Shown in pieces: positions 1 to 8,788 of a stretch of 64,000 bases of DNA. The DNA is taken from assembly GCF_012641515.1 (NCBI RefSeq), contig NZ_JABAHY010000005.1, positions 62,001 to 126,000 on the forward strand, in the 5' to 3' direction. Both the position numbers and the translations under genes were made by a program. The DNA comes from Nesterenkonia sedimenti. GTDB taxonomy: Bacteria; Actinomycetota; Actinomycetes; Actinomycetales; Micrococcaceae. The notes below the pieces were generated by a model. The model was not told where the DNA came from. It did no database searches and worked only from the letters and a program-made list of their open reading frames with translations. The number at the start of each line of letters is the position of its first letter. Position 1 is the stretch's first letter.

Positions 1-36
1 ACCAGCACGGGTGAGCTGAGGGTCAAACGAAGTCAT
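1..36 (-). CDS. Possible 5' end of a divergent gene cut by the window edge
   Basis: An ATG on the minus strand at 36-34 opens a frame that stays open to the window edge and reads M-T-S-F-D-P-Q-L-T-R-A-G. It lies head to head with the nitroreductase gene. Only twelve residues are visible, so neither family nor reality of the gene can be established. Confidence 0.25.
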   Translation of the reverse strand, partial: MTSFDPQLTRAG

Positions 37-63
37 AGTGTCCGGTCACCGGTTGATGCTGGG

Positions 64-69
64 TAGATT
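64..69 (+). promoter_or_regulatory. -10 box TAGATT of the nitroreductase gene
   Basis: TAGATT fits the actinobacterial TANNNT -10 pattern and ends 7 nt before the ATG at 77. No Shine-Dalgarno sequence precedes that ATG, so a leaderless transcript is inferred. Confidence 0.45.
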
Positions 70-76
70 CGTATCC

Positions 77-925
77 ATGACTGAAACCACTGCCACACCG
101 CTGGATCACCTCACCGCCCGCTGGGGGAAAGAACCTGACTTCATCCCGGAGGAGTGGAATCCCGTTCTGGAGAACCTCATCTCCCACCGGTCGGTGCGTA
201 AATGGCTGCCCACTGAGGTCAGTGAGAACCAGATCCGCACCATCGCCGCAGCGGCACAGTCAGCCTCCACCAGCTCGAATAAGCAGGTGGTCTCCGTCGT
301 GGCAGTCCGTGACGCCGAGGCCCGTCAGGCCCTGGCTGAAGTGGGCGGCCCCGCTCAGGCCCCGCATATCTCCTCCGCACCGGTGGTGCTGGTCTGGCTG
401 GTCGATACCTCCCGGATCCGGCAGGCAGTGGCCGCGGCCCAAGAGGAGAAGCCGGAGGTCGAATACACCGGTGCCGAGTACCTTGATGAGATTCTCGTCG
501 GTGCCTGCGATGTCGGCATCAACGCCCAGAACGCGGTGGCAGCTGCCCGTTCTCTTGGGCTGGGAACCTGTTTTTTGGGTTCCCTGCGCAACGACGCCGA
601 ACGGGTGGGGGAGATACTCGGCACCCCAGAGTATGTGGTGCCCTTCCTGGGTCTGGAGATCGGTCACCCCGACCCAGGGGAGGAAGCCGGTATCAAACCC
701 CGCATCCCGCAAAGCGCCTATCTGCACTGGGAGACCTACGACGCCGAAGCCGCCACCGATGTCGGCGACTACGACCAGACCCTGGCGGAGTACTTCGGCC
801 GCTGGGGCAAACCCAGCTCCTGGACCCGCCAGCTGGTCGGCCGAGTCGGCCCCAAGGCAGTGCTGTCAGCCAAGCGACACTTCCTGCGCCGAGTCTTCGA
901 ACGCGCCGGCTTCGGCCTCAAATAG
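77..925 (+). CDS. NADPH-dependent nitroreductase (NfsA-like flavin reductase)
   Basis: A protein of about 282 residues with the nitroreductase fold. The N-terminal HRSVRKW motif is the FMN-binding start typical of the family, and the glycine-rich ARSLGLGTCFLGSLRN segment and PxLGLxIGxPDPG motif are as in NfsA/Frp-type NADPH oxidoreductases. It probably reduces quinones or nitroaromatics in the cytoplasm with bound FMN. The ATG at 77 is preferred over one at 38 because homology begins just after it and a -10 box sits 7 nt upstream. The C-terminal 60 residues are basic and less conserved. The physiological substrate cannot be told from the sequence. Confidence 0.85.
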   Translation: MTETTATPLDHLTARWGKEPDFIPEEWNPVLENLISHRSVRKWLPTEVSENQIRTIAAAAQSASTSSNKQVVSVVAVRDAEARQALAEVGGPAQAPHISSAPVVLVWLVDTSRIRQAVAAAQEEKPEVEYTGAEYLDEILVGACDVGINAQNAVAAARSLGLGTCFLGSLRNDAERVGEILGTPEYVVPFLGLEIGHPDPGEEAGIKPRIPQSAYLHWETYDAEAATDVGDYDQTLAEYFGRWGKPSSWTRQLVGRVGPKAVLSAKRHFLRRVFERAGFGLK

Positions 926-929
926 CTCT

Positions 930-1310
930 AGGCCTCGTGTTCCGGATCTGCATATATCAGAGAGGCGATGTCGGTCTATTTTCGTGCCGACATGTTATTA
1001 CCCCTGAATACTCATCTATGCCTATTGATGTGTGCCAGTTATATGTGTGATACCAGGTGTTATTTATGGTTGTCGTTCTACTCAAGATATACGTCATGTA
1101 GCTCACCCCAGATTGAGCTACATGATTTCTGCTGTCGCAGAACGGAGGGGGTCCAGGGTCGAAGTTGTTCGCAGCCGCCACTGCTGACCCCCCAGCTACA
1201 AGTCCCAGTGAAAGTATCCCTGAGGCGATTGTTCTTCTTGTACCAGTTTTCATTGAATTATCCTCAAGAAATAGTTAGTTTCCGTTTTCTTGATTGGCGA
1301 TAGTTCACTG
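930..1310. other. AT-rich island of foreign composition
   Basis: Base composition drops sharply between the nitroreductase stop and about 1310 compared with the GC-rich genes on both sides. The segment holds one likely gene on the minus strand (957-1253), and its right edge coincides with the point where the PmoA-like gene loses its N-terminal coding part. This suggests an inserted or horizontally acquired fragment. No transposase, terminal inverted repeat or target duplication was found. Confidence 0.5.
957..1253 (-). CDS. Small secreted peptide, unknown function
   Basis: A 98-residue protein with a clear Sec signal peptide: basic start MKTGTRR, hydrophobic core to about residue 22, and a likely cleavage after AVAAA near residue 28. 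The mature part is about 70 residues with two cysteines (C39 and C88), a PGPPP stretch and an aromatic, Thr/Asn-rich middle. The start is supported by TGAGGA placed 8 nt before the ATG. The gene is AT-rich and lies alone in an AT-rich island. Size and layout recall secreted bacteriocin-like peptides such as the lactococcin 972 group, but no diagnostic motif of that group is visible, so no function is assigned. Confidence 0.6.
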   Translation of the reverse strand: MKTGTRRTIASGILSLGLVAGGSAVAAANNFDPGPPPFCDSRNHVAQSGVSYMTYILSRTTTINNTWYHTYNWHTSIGIDEYSGVITCRHENRPTSPL

Positions 1311-2147
1311 TGCTTGGTAGCAGGTGATCTGTTTCCGCTGCGCTTCACCGGCGGGGCCGAGGTCTCGGTTCGCCTGCCCTGGGACCACCGCTGGCACACC
1401 GGACTGCAGTTCACCTGGTCCCATGTCGACGACCAGAACTTCTGGGGCGGGGCCTCATTCGACAAAGACACCAAGTGGTACGTCATGAAGGACAACCTCG
1501 GCACGATGAAGCACACCGGCTTCCGGAACAACCCCACAGGCGGTGGTGAAGTCACCTTCGACGAGGACCTGAAGTGGATCACCGCAGCCGGTGAACACTG
1601 GATGAATGAGCATCGCATCCATCGCATCCACTCCCTGGATCAGAACCGGTTTGCCGCCGGCCGCGGACTCTGGGCGGTGGATCTGACCACAGAGATCACC
1701 AATACCCGCGGCAGCACTATCGCCTTAGGCAGCCCCACCACCGCCGGACGGGAGCATGCAGGCTACACCGGCTGGTTCTGGCGCGGACCCCGGTCCTGGA
1801 CCGGCTGCTCGGTCACCTCCTCCACGGGGCTATCGGATGAAGCCGAGATCATGGGCACCGAGGCCGAATGGGTTGCCTTCAGCTCAGAACATGACGATTA
1901 CGACGGCGGGGGCACAGTCCTGGTCTACTCCGGGACCTCGACCAGTGCTGATGCCGAAGTCCCGCCGATCAAATGGTTCACCCGCACCGGAATCTTCGCC
2001 GTGGCCAGCCCCTCCCCGGCCTTCGACCAGGAGATCCACCTCCCGGCAGACGGTACCCTGAGGCTGAACCACCGATTCGTCTTCATCGAGGAAGTCCTTG
2101 AAGGCCAGCAGCTGAAAGCTATTGCGAAGGAGTACCGGCTGGGATGA
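1290..2147 (+). pseudogene. PmoA-family (DUF6807) protein, 5'-truncated
   Basis: From about 1330 the frame encodes the conserved core of the PmoA-like family: DHRWHTGLQFTWSHVDDQNF with its His pair, FWGG, an EHxxYTGWFWRGPR block and a terminal FVFIEEVLEGQ segment. Family members normally carry 50-80 more residues before the DHRWH motif. Here that part is replaced by AT-rich DNA, and the only upstream start is a TTG at 1290 with no ribosome site. The rest of the frame is intact and overlaps the cupin start by 4 nt (ATGA). It is most likely a gene truncated by the neighbouring island. These proteins occur in sugar or aromatic catabolic clusters; their biochemistry is not settled. Confidence 0.65.
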
Positions 2148-2443
2148 GTGATCCGGTAAACCCACTGACTGCCAGCCCCGTCGTCGACCGCGCCCTGCCG
2201 CATTTCTCCGGCGGAACAAGCCTCTCCCACCTCTGCGTCTACAACTGGGAGACCCCGGATGGGCTTCACGGCGGCTCCCCGCATCTGCACACCCTCTCCA
2301 CTGAGGCCTACTTCATTACCGCGGGTCGCGGCGAGGTCCACACGATCAGTGCAGCAGGCCCCGCTCAGGACAGCCTGGTGCCCGGCGCACTGCTGTGGTT
2401 CAGCCCTGGAACCGTGCACCGGCTGGCCACCTGGCGGGGGTAG
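2144..2443 (+). CDS. Short cupin-domain protein
   Basis: A 99-residue single-domain cupin. Motif 1 is visible as GSPHLHTLSTEAYFITAGRG with the metal-binding HxH and Glu, and motif 2 as PGALLWFSPGTVH with the third His. The chain stops almost directly after motif 2, so the last strands found in related proteins are missing and it may be C-terminally truncated. Its ATG overlaps the stop of the PmoA-like gene. Its TAG stop lies one codon before, and in the same frame as, the ATG of the next gene. It probably binds or isomerises a small metabolite in the pathway of the following enzymes. Confidence 0.65.
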   Translation: MSDPVNPLTASPVVDRALPHFSGGTSLSHLCVYNWETPDGLHGGSPHLHTLSTEAYFITAGRGEVHTISAAGPAQDSLVPGALLWFSPGTVHRLATWRG

Positions 2444-2446
2444 TCC

Positions 2447-3298
2447 ATGCTGCTGCAGCGGTTGGGCATTCCGGGCATTGTCGATCTGCATGTGCACTTC
2501 ATGCCCCAACGGGTCCAAGAGAAGGTCTGGGCCTTCTTCGACCAGGTGGAGGCAGCCGGCGCCCCAGCCTGGCCCATCACCTACCGACTCCCCGAACAGC
2601 AGCGAGTCGAGGTGCTGCGCGGACTCGGAGTCAAAGCCTTCAGCACCCTGAACTACGCCCACCGACCAGGGATGGCGGCCTGGCTCAACGACTACTCCAC
2701 ACAGATGGCCGCCGAATATCCGGAGGTCATTCATTCCGGGACCTTCTACCCCGAACCCGAAGCCGAAGAGATTGCCATCGGCGCACTGGAGGCCGGGGCT
2801 CGGATCTTCAAAATTCATATCCAAGTCGGGGGATTCTCGCCCATCGACCCCCAACTGACTGGGGCCTGGCAGGCAGTGGCCCAAGCCGGAACACCGGTGA
2901 TCATCCACTGCGGTCACGGACCTCACCCCGGCGAGCACACCGGTATCGAACCCATCTATGAACTGCTCGAGAAGTTTCCGGATCTCATATTGATCATCGC
3001 CCATGCGGGCCTGCCTGATTACTACGCATTCGCCCAGCTGGCCGCCGAACACCGCGGGGTCTACCTCGACACCACTATGGTCGGCACCGACTACATGGAG
3101 CAGATCGCCCCGGTGCCCCAGGACTATCCCGAACTCATCGCCGGGCTGCCGGGCAAGATTGTCCTCGGCAGTGACTTCCCCTCCATCCCCTACCGGTACG
3201 AACACCAGCTCGAGGTCCTGGAGGACTGGCGGCTGGGTGATGCCTGGTTGGCCGATGTCCTCTGGCACACCCCGCGCTCGCTGGTGGGGCTGGACTGA
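2447..3298 (+). CDS. Amidohydrolase-2 family metal-dependent hydrolase
   Basis: A 283-residue TIM-barrel amidohydrolase (PF04909 type, related to ACMSD decarboxylases and lactone hydrolases). Visible metal ligands are DLHVHF (HxH, residues 13-18), HCGHG in the middle, IIAHAGLPDY and the LGSDFP aspartate near the C-terminus. The start is the ATG at 2447 with GGGGG about 6 nt upstream, directly after the cupin stop. It lies in the PmoA-cupin-amidohydrolase-CoA transferase-lyase run, so hydrolysis or decarboxylation of a ring-cleavage or lactone intermediate is plausible, but the substrate is unknown. Confidence 0.8.
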   Translation: MLLQRLGIPGIVDLHVHFMPQRVQEKVWAFFDQVEAAGAPAWPITYRLPEQQRVEVLRGLGVKAFSTLNYAHRPGMAAWLNDYSTQMAAEYPEVIHSGTFYPEPEAEEIAIGALEAGARIFKIHIQVGGFSPIDPQLTGAWQAVAQAGTPVIIHCGHGPHPGEHTGIEPIYELLEKFPDLILIIAHAGLPDYYAFAQLAAEHRGVYLDTTMVGTDYMEQIAPVPQDYPELIAGLPGKIVLGSDFPSIPYRYEHQLEVLEDWRLGDAWLADVLWHTPRSLVGLD

Positions 3299-3394
3299 GT
3301 CCAGAGAGTGGACTTTAGGCGCCGTCGTCGTACCTACTGATGGCCATCACCGTAGGATATGCCTGTGATATGAGGCACAAGCAGGAGGTAATTG

Positions 3395-4621
3395 ATGCCA
3401 CTGAGTGGCGTGCGGGTCATTGAACTGGGCAACTACATCGCCGCCCCCACTGCCGGCAGGCTGCTGGCCGATTTCGGGGCCGAGGTGATCAAAGTCGAAC
3501 GCCCAGGTACCGGTGATGAATTGCGCAACTGGCGGATGTATAAGGGCAGCACCTCCATGCTGCACAGAACCCTGAACCGCAATAAGAAATCCCTGGTGCT
3601 CGACCTGCGCTCCGAGGCCGGAGTCCAGGCGGTCAAGGAACTGGTGGCCGAATCCGATGTCCTGCTGGAGAACTTCCGGCCCGGCACCCTGGAGAAATGG
3701 GGACTGGGCCCCGAAGTGCTCAACGAGATCAACCCCGAATTGGTGATCTCCCGGATCTCCGCCTTCGGTCAGACCGGCCCCCTGGCGCCCCGCCCAGGAT
3801 TCGCCGCCGTGGCTGAGGCCTTCAGCGGCTTCCGCAACCTCGTGGGTCACCCCGACCGTCCCCCGGTGCGGGTGGGAGTCTCTATCGGTGACTCCATCGC
3901 CGGGCTCTACGCCGGATTCGGCGTGGCCATGAGCCTCTTCCGCCGCGAACGCAACCGAGCAGAGGGCACCGGACCCGCCCCACTGCCCGAGCGCACTGCA
4001 GATGTGGCCCTCTATGAGGCCATGTTCTCCATGATGGAGTCCCTGCTGCCGGAGTATCACGCCTATGGCATCGACCGAGAGCGCACCGGTGGACGCATGG
4101 AGGGCGTGGCCCCTTCGAATGCCTACTTCTGCTCCGATGGCTCCAGTGTGGTCATCGCCGGCAACGGCGACTCCATCTTCCGCCGCTATATGGAAGCCAT
4201 CGGCCGCCCGGACCTCGGCGAGGACCCCGGACTGCAGACCAACGCCCAGCGCTGGCAGCGCCGCGAGGAGCTCGACGCCGCCATCAGCGCCTGGACCGAG
4301 ACCAAAACCCAACAGGAAGCACTAGAAGCACTGGATGCCGCTGGAGTTCCGGCCGGGCCCATCTACACTGCCGCAGATATCAGCACCGACCCCCAGTATT
4401 TGGCCCGCGGAATGGTCCAACCGATGTCGGTCTCCACCGGGGAGGAAACCCTCGACGACGTCGGATTCCCCGGTGTGGTTCCGGTCTTCGGGGAGAAGTC
4501 CCGACCTATCGAACACCTCGGCCCCGAACTGGGTGAACACACCCAGGAGATCCTCGAAGGGCTGCTGGGGTTCAGCCCCGAACAGATCAGCGAGGCGACC
4601 TCCAGCGCGAAGAAGGAGTAA
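3395..4621 (+). CDS. CaiB/BaiF family CoA-transferase
   Basis: A 408-residue family III CoA-transferase. The N-terminus LSGVRVIELGNYIAAP, the DFGAEVIKVERPGTGD block and the NxNKKSLVLDLR block are characteristic. The catalytic aspartate is probably the one in GVSIGDSIAGLYAG (around residue 168), which forms the acyl anhydride. The ATG at 3395 is preferred to the TTG at 3392 because AGGAGG at 3383-3388 is 6 nt from the ATG. A TAGGAT -10 box lies at 3353-3358. With the next gene, only 3 nt downstream, it would activate a branched hydroxy acid as its CoA ester. Confidence 0.88.
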   Translation: MPLSGVRVIELGNYIAAPTAGRLLADFGAEVIKVERPGTGDELRNWRMYKGSTSMLHRTLNRNKKSLVLDLRSEAGVQAVKELVAESDVLLENFRPGTLEKWGLGPEVLNEINPELVISRISAFGQTGPLAPRPGFAAVAEAFSGFRNLVGHPDRPPVRVGVSIGDSIAGLYAGFGVAMSLFRRERNRAEGTGPAPLPERTADVALYEAMFSMMESLLPEYHAYGIDRERTGGRMEGVAPSNAYFCSDGSSVVIAGNGDSIFRRYMEAIGRPDLGEDPGLQTNAQRWQRREELDAAISAWTETKTQQEALEALDAAGVPAGPIYTAADISTDPQYLARGMVQPMSVSTGEETLDDVGFPGVVPVFGEKSRPIEHLGPELGEHTQEILEGLLGFSPEQISEATSSAKKE

Positions 4622-4624
4622 CCG

Positions 4625-5557
4625 ATGTCCAGCCACCACTACTCACCCCGGGCCGACCTCCGGGATGTTACCCTGCGCGACGGACTGCAGCTGACCGGCA
4701 AAGTCCTGCCCACTGAACGCAAAGTAGAGATCGTCCGGCAGCTGATCAAAGCCGGTGTCCCAGAGATCGAACTGGGCTCCATGGCCCGGCCGGATAAAGT
4801 CCCGCCGATGGCCAATACCCTCGAGGTCGTCGCCCAGCTGACCGCCGAAGAATTGGAACGCTGCTGGATTTGGGTGGCCACACCCAAACATGTGGCCATG
4901 GCCGCCGAGGCCGGGGTGAAGAACTTCCAGTACTGCTTCTCGGTCTCCGATGCTCACAACAAGGCGAATATCGGTCGCACCACTGAGGTCAGCCTCGAGG
5001 CCCTGCCTGAGGCGGTGCGACTGACCCAAGAGGTCGATGGAAAGATCCAGCTCTGCCTGGCCACGTCCTTCACCTGCCCTTTCGAAGGGCAGATCGACCC
5101 CGACCGGGTCGTGGCCATCGCCCAGGACCCCCGCGGGGCCGGTTGTGCCGATATCGTCCTGGCTGACACTCTCGGGCAGGCAGTCCCGGCACAGGTCAGC
5201 AACCTCATCTCCCGGGTGAACACTGAGGCCCCGGGCCGCAGGATCGTCTTCCACGGGCACGACACCTGGGGACTTGGGGTCGCCAACAGCCTCGCCGCCG
5301 TGCAGGCCGGCGCCCAGTGCCTGGACGGTTCCCTCGGCGGACTGGGCGGCTGCCCCTTCGCCCCCGGAGCCTCCGGAAATACCTCCAGTGAAGACCTCCT
5401 CTTCGCCACCCGCCCGGACTACCTCAACCCCGAGGTCTTCGCAGATCTCGTGCGGATGGGGGAGCAGCTGGTGGAGGAACTGGGCGAGCCCAACCGCTCG
5501 AAATCCGCCCAGGGCGCCCGCTCCAAGGCTGAAGCCTTCGACTGGGTGATCGCCTAG
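4625..5557 (+). CDS. Hydroxymethylglutaryl-CoA lyase-like enzyme
   Basis: A 310-residue HMGL-like TIM barrel. The catalytic Arg-Asp is visible in LRDVTLRDG (residues 12-20), the metal-binding HxH in FHGHDTWGLG, and the active-site cysteine loop in GLGGCPFAPGASGN near the C-terminus, which is the HMG-CoA lyase signature. It cleaves a 3-hydroxy-3-methylacyl-CoA to acetyl-CoA plus a keto product. It follows the CoA-transferase gene by 3 nt, so the pair is probably a transferase-lyase couple for HMG or a related acid. Its stop codon overlaps the stop of the degraded response regulator on the other strand. Confidence 0.85.
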   Translation: MSSHHYSPRADLRDVTLRDGLQLTGKVLPTERKVEIVRQLIKAGVPEIELGSMARPDKVPPMANTLEVVAQLTAEELERCWIWVATPKHVAMAAEAGVKNFQYCFSVSDAHNKANIGRTTEVSLEALPEAVRLTQEVDGKIQLCLATSFTCPFEGQIDPDRVVAIAQDPRGAGCADIVLADTLGQAVPAQVSNLISRVNTEAPGRRIVFHGHDTWGLGVANSLAAVQAGAQCLDGSLGGLGGCPFAPGASGNTSSEDLLFATRPDYLNPEVFADLVRMGEQLVEELGEPNRSKSAQGARSKAEAFDWVIA

Positions 5558-6632
5558 TCCGTCAGCCCCGTCTCCCGGGCGATCACCGCGGCCTGCATCC
5601 GCGTGGTCACCTGCAGTTTGGTCAGCACACTGGAGGCTCGGCGGATTTCAGCAGAAACCCTGCGGCCCCAGCTTGGAGGGCGCCGAAGATCACCTCATCG
5701 AGGTCGAAGGTGGTCAGCATCAGCACCTGGGTCTGCGTCTGAGCCACAATCTGGGCTGTGGCCTCGATCCCATCAGTGCCGGGCATCCGGGCGTCCATCA
5801 GCACCACATCGGGTTCAAGGGCTCGAACCTGCTGAACGGCAGCCTGCTCATCGGCATCGGCGCTGCGCAGGACCTGGACCATCTGACGCAGTTCCTCCAG
5901 TGCTTCGACACTGGTGACACGGATCGTCTTCAACGCCGCCCGGTCTCGCTCGGCATCGGGCTCGGTGTTCAACACCGCACCGGAGGTCAGGGCGATCGAG
6001 GCCACCTGGGAGGAGACGACATCATGGAGTTCCCGGGCCATATGTTGACGTTCGGTCTCCACCGCCTGCCGTCGTCGTCGCCGTTGTTCTGCCAGCAGGG
6101 AGGCATTGCGCTCCTCGGTGAGCCGGTTGCGGATCTTATCCTCCACAAATGCCGGATAACCGCGGCGAACCTCAACGGCCCACCACAGGGGAACTAAGAG
6201 GACAGCGACAGTGATCAGCAGGATATTGAGGAAATCATCGCCTCCGGCGATAACCCCCAGCAGCACAGCGGAGCCCACTGCGATGACCGGAAGCGCCATC
6301 TCAGCAGCACGGGCCCGATAGGGATCGGCCCTGATCCCGTGGTTGTAGATGAGATCAGTCAGACAGAAGAGGATGCCGAGGCTGACCCCGAAGGAGAGAT
6401 CAACGAGGACACAGCTTCCGCCCAAGAGCAGGGCCAGAGTGGGCCGGGTGACTTTGAACGCCATGGCCACAGCCATGGCCGCCAAGGTGCCAGCACTCCA
6501 CCAGACAGTGGGTTCCAGACCCCACTGCTGCCACCAGACAGCCGCCGGCAGAGTCCACCCTGCGACCAAGGAGGCAACCCCGAGCCCCAGATAGGCCAGG
6601 GTATGCAGATGGGCACGGTAACTGCGGTTCAC
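5554..6632 (-). pseudogene. Collapsed two-component system: histidine kinase fused to a response regulator remnant
   Basis: The minus-strand frame starting at GTG 6632 encodes a NarL-type sensor kinase N-terminus: four or more membrane segments, then the H-box ERQHMARELHDVVSSQ. The kinase ATPase domain is absent. About 45 residues after the H-box the chain continues in frame into the middle of a receiver domain (ALEPDVVLMDARMPGTDG, TTFDLDEVIFGALQAGAAGF), so a deletion removed the kinase C-terminus and the receiver N-terminus. A second deletion removed the linker and most of the LuxR helix-turn-helix: the frame stops at about 5622, but the next frame down to 5554 reads ASSVLTKLQVTTRMQAAVIA, the tail of a NarL-type HTH. 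The product cannot work as a normal two-component pair. Confidence 0.85.
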
Positions 6633-6761
6633 ATAAGCTATTCGACCATAATCACCGTCATCGGAACTCCCCCAAAGGATGGAGAACCAGGAAGACCGCG
6701 GAGGGAACTTCCATCCTTTGGCCGAGGCGTACGGGCAACGTTCCAGGGGAGGATCACGGGT

Positions 6762-7328
6762 ATGACCACTGAACTGATACCCCTTGACCTCGCCCCAGGA
6801 GGTGAGGCGGGTCCGCTGGCCCTGCTGGGGATATTGGCCGTACTGGCCCTAATTGACTCCACCAGTTTCGGCACCCTGCTGATTCCAGTATGGCTGCTGA
6901 TGGCCCCGGGTCGGCTCCGGGCAGGGCGAGTCCTGATCTATCTGGCAGTGGTGGCCGGGGCCTATGCCCTGATCGGGCTGGTTCTGCTGGGCTCGCTGGT
7001 GCTCTTCGGAGACCAGCTGGTCTCCGCCTTCAGCACGGACCGAGAATCACCGGTCTTCCTGCTGGCCCAAGCGGGAACTGCCGCCGGGCTCATCTGGTAC
7101 AGCATGCGCCTGGACCCCTGGACCGAGGCCGGGAAGCGGCGCAAACGCGAACGAGAGGCCGGCAAGACCTCCGGGGACCGGGTGACCAAATTCCGAACCC
7201 GAGCTGTGGGGGAGGGGGCCCAGGGCGGCATGGGGCCTCTGCTGGCCCTGGTGCTGTTCCTGCTGGGACTGTTCCTGGGACTCAATGCCCTCGGCGGACT
7301 CCAGGAGGCGGAATTCCTGGGGCTGTAG
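6762..7328 (+). CDS. GAP/Sap-like small membrane protein
   Basis: A protein of 188 residues with about four to five hydrophobic segments. The N-terminal helix LALLGILAVLALIDSTSFGT carries the DSTSxGT motif of the GAP (Sap, sulfolipid-addressing-like) family, followed by IPVWLL and a basic cytoplasmic loop rich in Lys/Arg around residues 120-145. The start at 6762 has GGGGAGGA 8 nt upstream; the longer upstream frame runs antisense to the degraded kinase. Family members are often about 220-240 residues, so the C-terminal helices seem to be partly missing. Function in this organism is unknown; a role in exporting a cell-envelope lipid or amphiphile is only a family-based guess. Confidence 0.6.
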   Translation: MTTELIPLDLAPGGEAGPLALLGILAVLALIDSTSFGTLLIPVWLLMAPGRLRAGRVLIYLAVVAGAYALIGLVLLGSLVLFGDQLVSAFSTDRESPVFLLAQAGTAAGLIWYSMRLDPWTEAGKRRKREREAGKTSGDRVTKFRTRAVGEGAQGGMGPLLALVLFLLGLFLGLNALGGLQEAEFLGL

Positions 7329-7335
7329 AGAAGGT

Positions 7336-8778
7336 TCAGCTGCGCTCGGCGAAGAGGTGGCGGCGTTCGGCGTAGCGCTCGCGGATGAACCGGGCCGGCT
7401 CCGCAGTGAACGTCTGCACCAAGGAGGCCGTCCAATCCGGGGGAGTGGGGGTGCCGGTCAGCACCCATGCGGCCTGTCGGGCTGCGCCGTCGGCGACATA
7501 CTCCCCGGGCTCAGGGACCAGGATCTCGCGTTCGAAGATCGCCGGAGCGATCTGCTGAACCGCGGGGCTCTTTGCCGCCCCGCCGATCAGCTGGATGGAG
7601 TTGACCGGGACACCCAGGGCCGTCATCGCCTCCAGACCATCGGCCAAACCACAGAGCAGTCCCTCCACCGAAGCCCGGGCCACATCCTGCGGGTTCATCG
7701 AGGTCAGAGACAGCCCCACGAAGGAACCGGTGGCATGCGGGAAATTCGGTGTCCGCTCACCCTCCAGATAGGGGACCAGGCCCAGTCCATTGGCACCTGG
7801 CTCAGAGGCCAGGGCCAGCTCAGCCAGACCAGCGTGGTCGGTGCCCAGCATCCGCGCTGCCCCATCAAGCACCCGAGAACCGTTGAGGGTCACTGCCAGG
7901 GGCAGGTATTCCCCGGTGGCGGAGGAGAAACCAGCGATCACCCCGGTGGGGTCCTGGATCGGCTTCGGCGAAACCGCAGCCACCACCCCGGAGGTGCCGA
8001 TGGAGATGGAGACATCCCCGGTGCTCATACCCAGACCCAGGGAGGCTGCAGCATTATCGCCTGCGCCAGGACCCAGCACCAGCTCACCCCAACCACGGGA
8101 GGCATCTCCGGTGCCGACCTGCTCACTGGGCTCAGCGACCTCGGGGAGCACAATCCGCTCCGCCTGGTCCTGACTGATCCGCAGCGCCTGGGCCAGCAGC
8201 TCATAGCGGTACTGACCCAGAGCCGGATCGAAGTACCCAGTGCCGGAGACCTCAGAGCGGTCTGTGGCGAGGTCCCGGATATCGGTGGAACCTGAGATCT
8301 TCCAGGTCAGCCAGTCATGGGGGAGGGCGACGGCCGCGATGCGCCGGGCATTCTGCGGTTCGGCATCGGCCAGCCAGCGCAACTTGGTCACCGTCAATGA
8401 GGCCACCGGAACCGAACCGACCATCCGGGACCAGGCCGCCGGTCCCTGCTCGGCCTCCCCATATTCGAGGATCAGCTGCTCAGCGGCCGCAGCTGAGCGG
8501 GTATCATTCCACAGCAGCGCATCCCGGATGACCTCACCCTCAGCATCCAGGGCCACCAGTCCATGCTGCTGACCCCCGACTGCGGCAGCTGCGACATCGT
8601 TGAGCCCGCCGGCGGCCTCAACGGCCTGCAGGAAGGCATCCCACCAGGCCTGAGGGTTAACCTCGGTGCCCTCGGGGTGTTTCGCGGAGCCGGAGCGGAC
8701 AAGGGCCCCGGTCTCCGCTTCCCGGATGACGATTTTGCAGGACTGGGTGGAGGAATCGATCCCGGCGACGAGTGTCAT
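7336..8778 (-). CDS. xylB: Xylulokinase
   Basis: A 480-residue FGGY-family kinase that phosphorylates D-xylulose to xylulose 5-phosphate. The N-terminal phosphate-binding [12 protein letters not shown] motif, VGGQQHGLV, the catalytic-base region LLWNDTRS, and the C-terminal nucleotide-binding [14 protein letters not shown] segment identify it. It begins 10 nt after the xylA stop, so the two form a xylA-xylB operon read from the promoter near 10 kb. It is convergent with the Sap-like gene, with only 7 nt between the stops. Confidence 0.95.
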   Translation of the reverse strand: MTLVAGIDSSTQSCKIVIREAETGALVRSGSAKHPEGTEVNPQAWWDAFLQAVEAAGGLNDVAAAAVGGQQHGLVALDAEGEVIRDALLWNDTRSAAAAEQLILEYGEAEQGPAAWSRMVGSVPVASLTVTKLRWLADAEPQNARRIAAVALPHDWLTWKISGSTDIRDLATDRSEVSGTGYFDPALGQYRYELLAQALRISQDQAERIVLPEVAEPSEQVGTGDASRGWGELVLGPGAGDNAAASLGLGMSTGDVSISIGTSGVVAAVSPKPIQDPTGVIAGFSSATGEYLPLAVTLNGSRVLDGAARMLGTDHAGLAELALASEPGANGLGLVPYLEGERTPNFPHATGSFVGLSLTSMNPQDVARASVEGLLCGLADGLEAMTALGVPVNSIQLIGGAAKSPAVQQIAPAIFEREILVPEPGEYVADGAARQAAWVLTGTPTPPDWTASLVQTFTAEPARFIRERYAERRHLFAERS

Positions 8779-8788
8779 GGCCCCAGTT

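Noticed and set aside
930-1310. Insertion sequence
   Set aside because: No transposase, terminal inverted repeats or target duplication could be seen in or around the AT-rich segment.
1925-3268. Long minus-strand open frame opposite the cupin-amidohydrolase region
   Set aside because: It mirrors the codon bias of the plus-strand genes, has no domain I recognise and no ribosome site; typical antisense frame in GC-rich DNA.
6339-6761. N-terminal extension of the Sap-like protein
   Set aside because: It overlaps the degraded kinase on the other strand and is low-complexity; a good ribosome site and the first membrane helix place the start at 6762.
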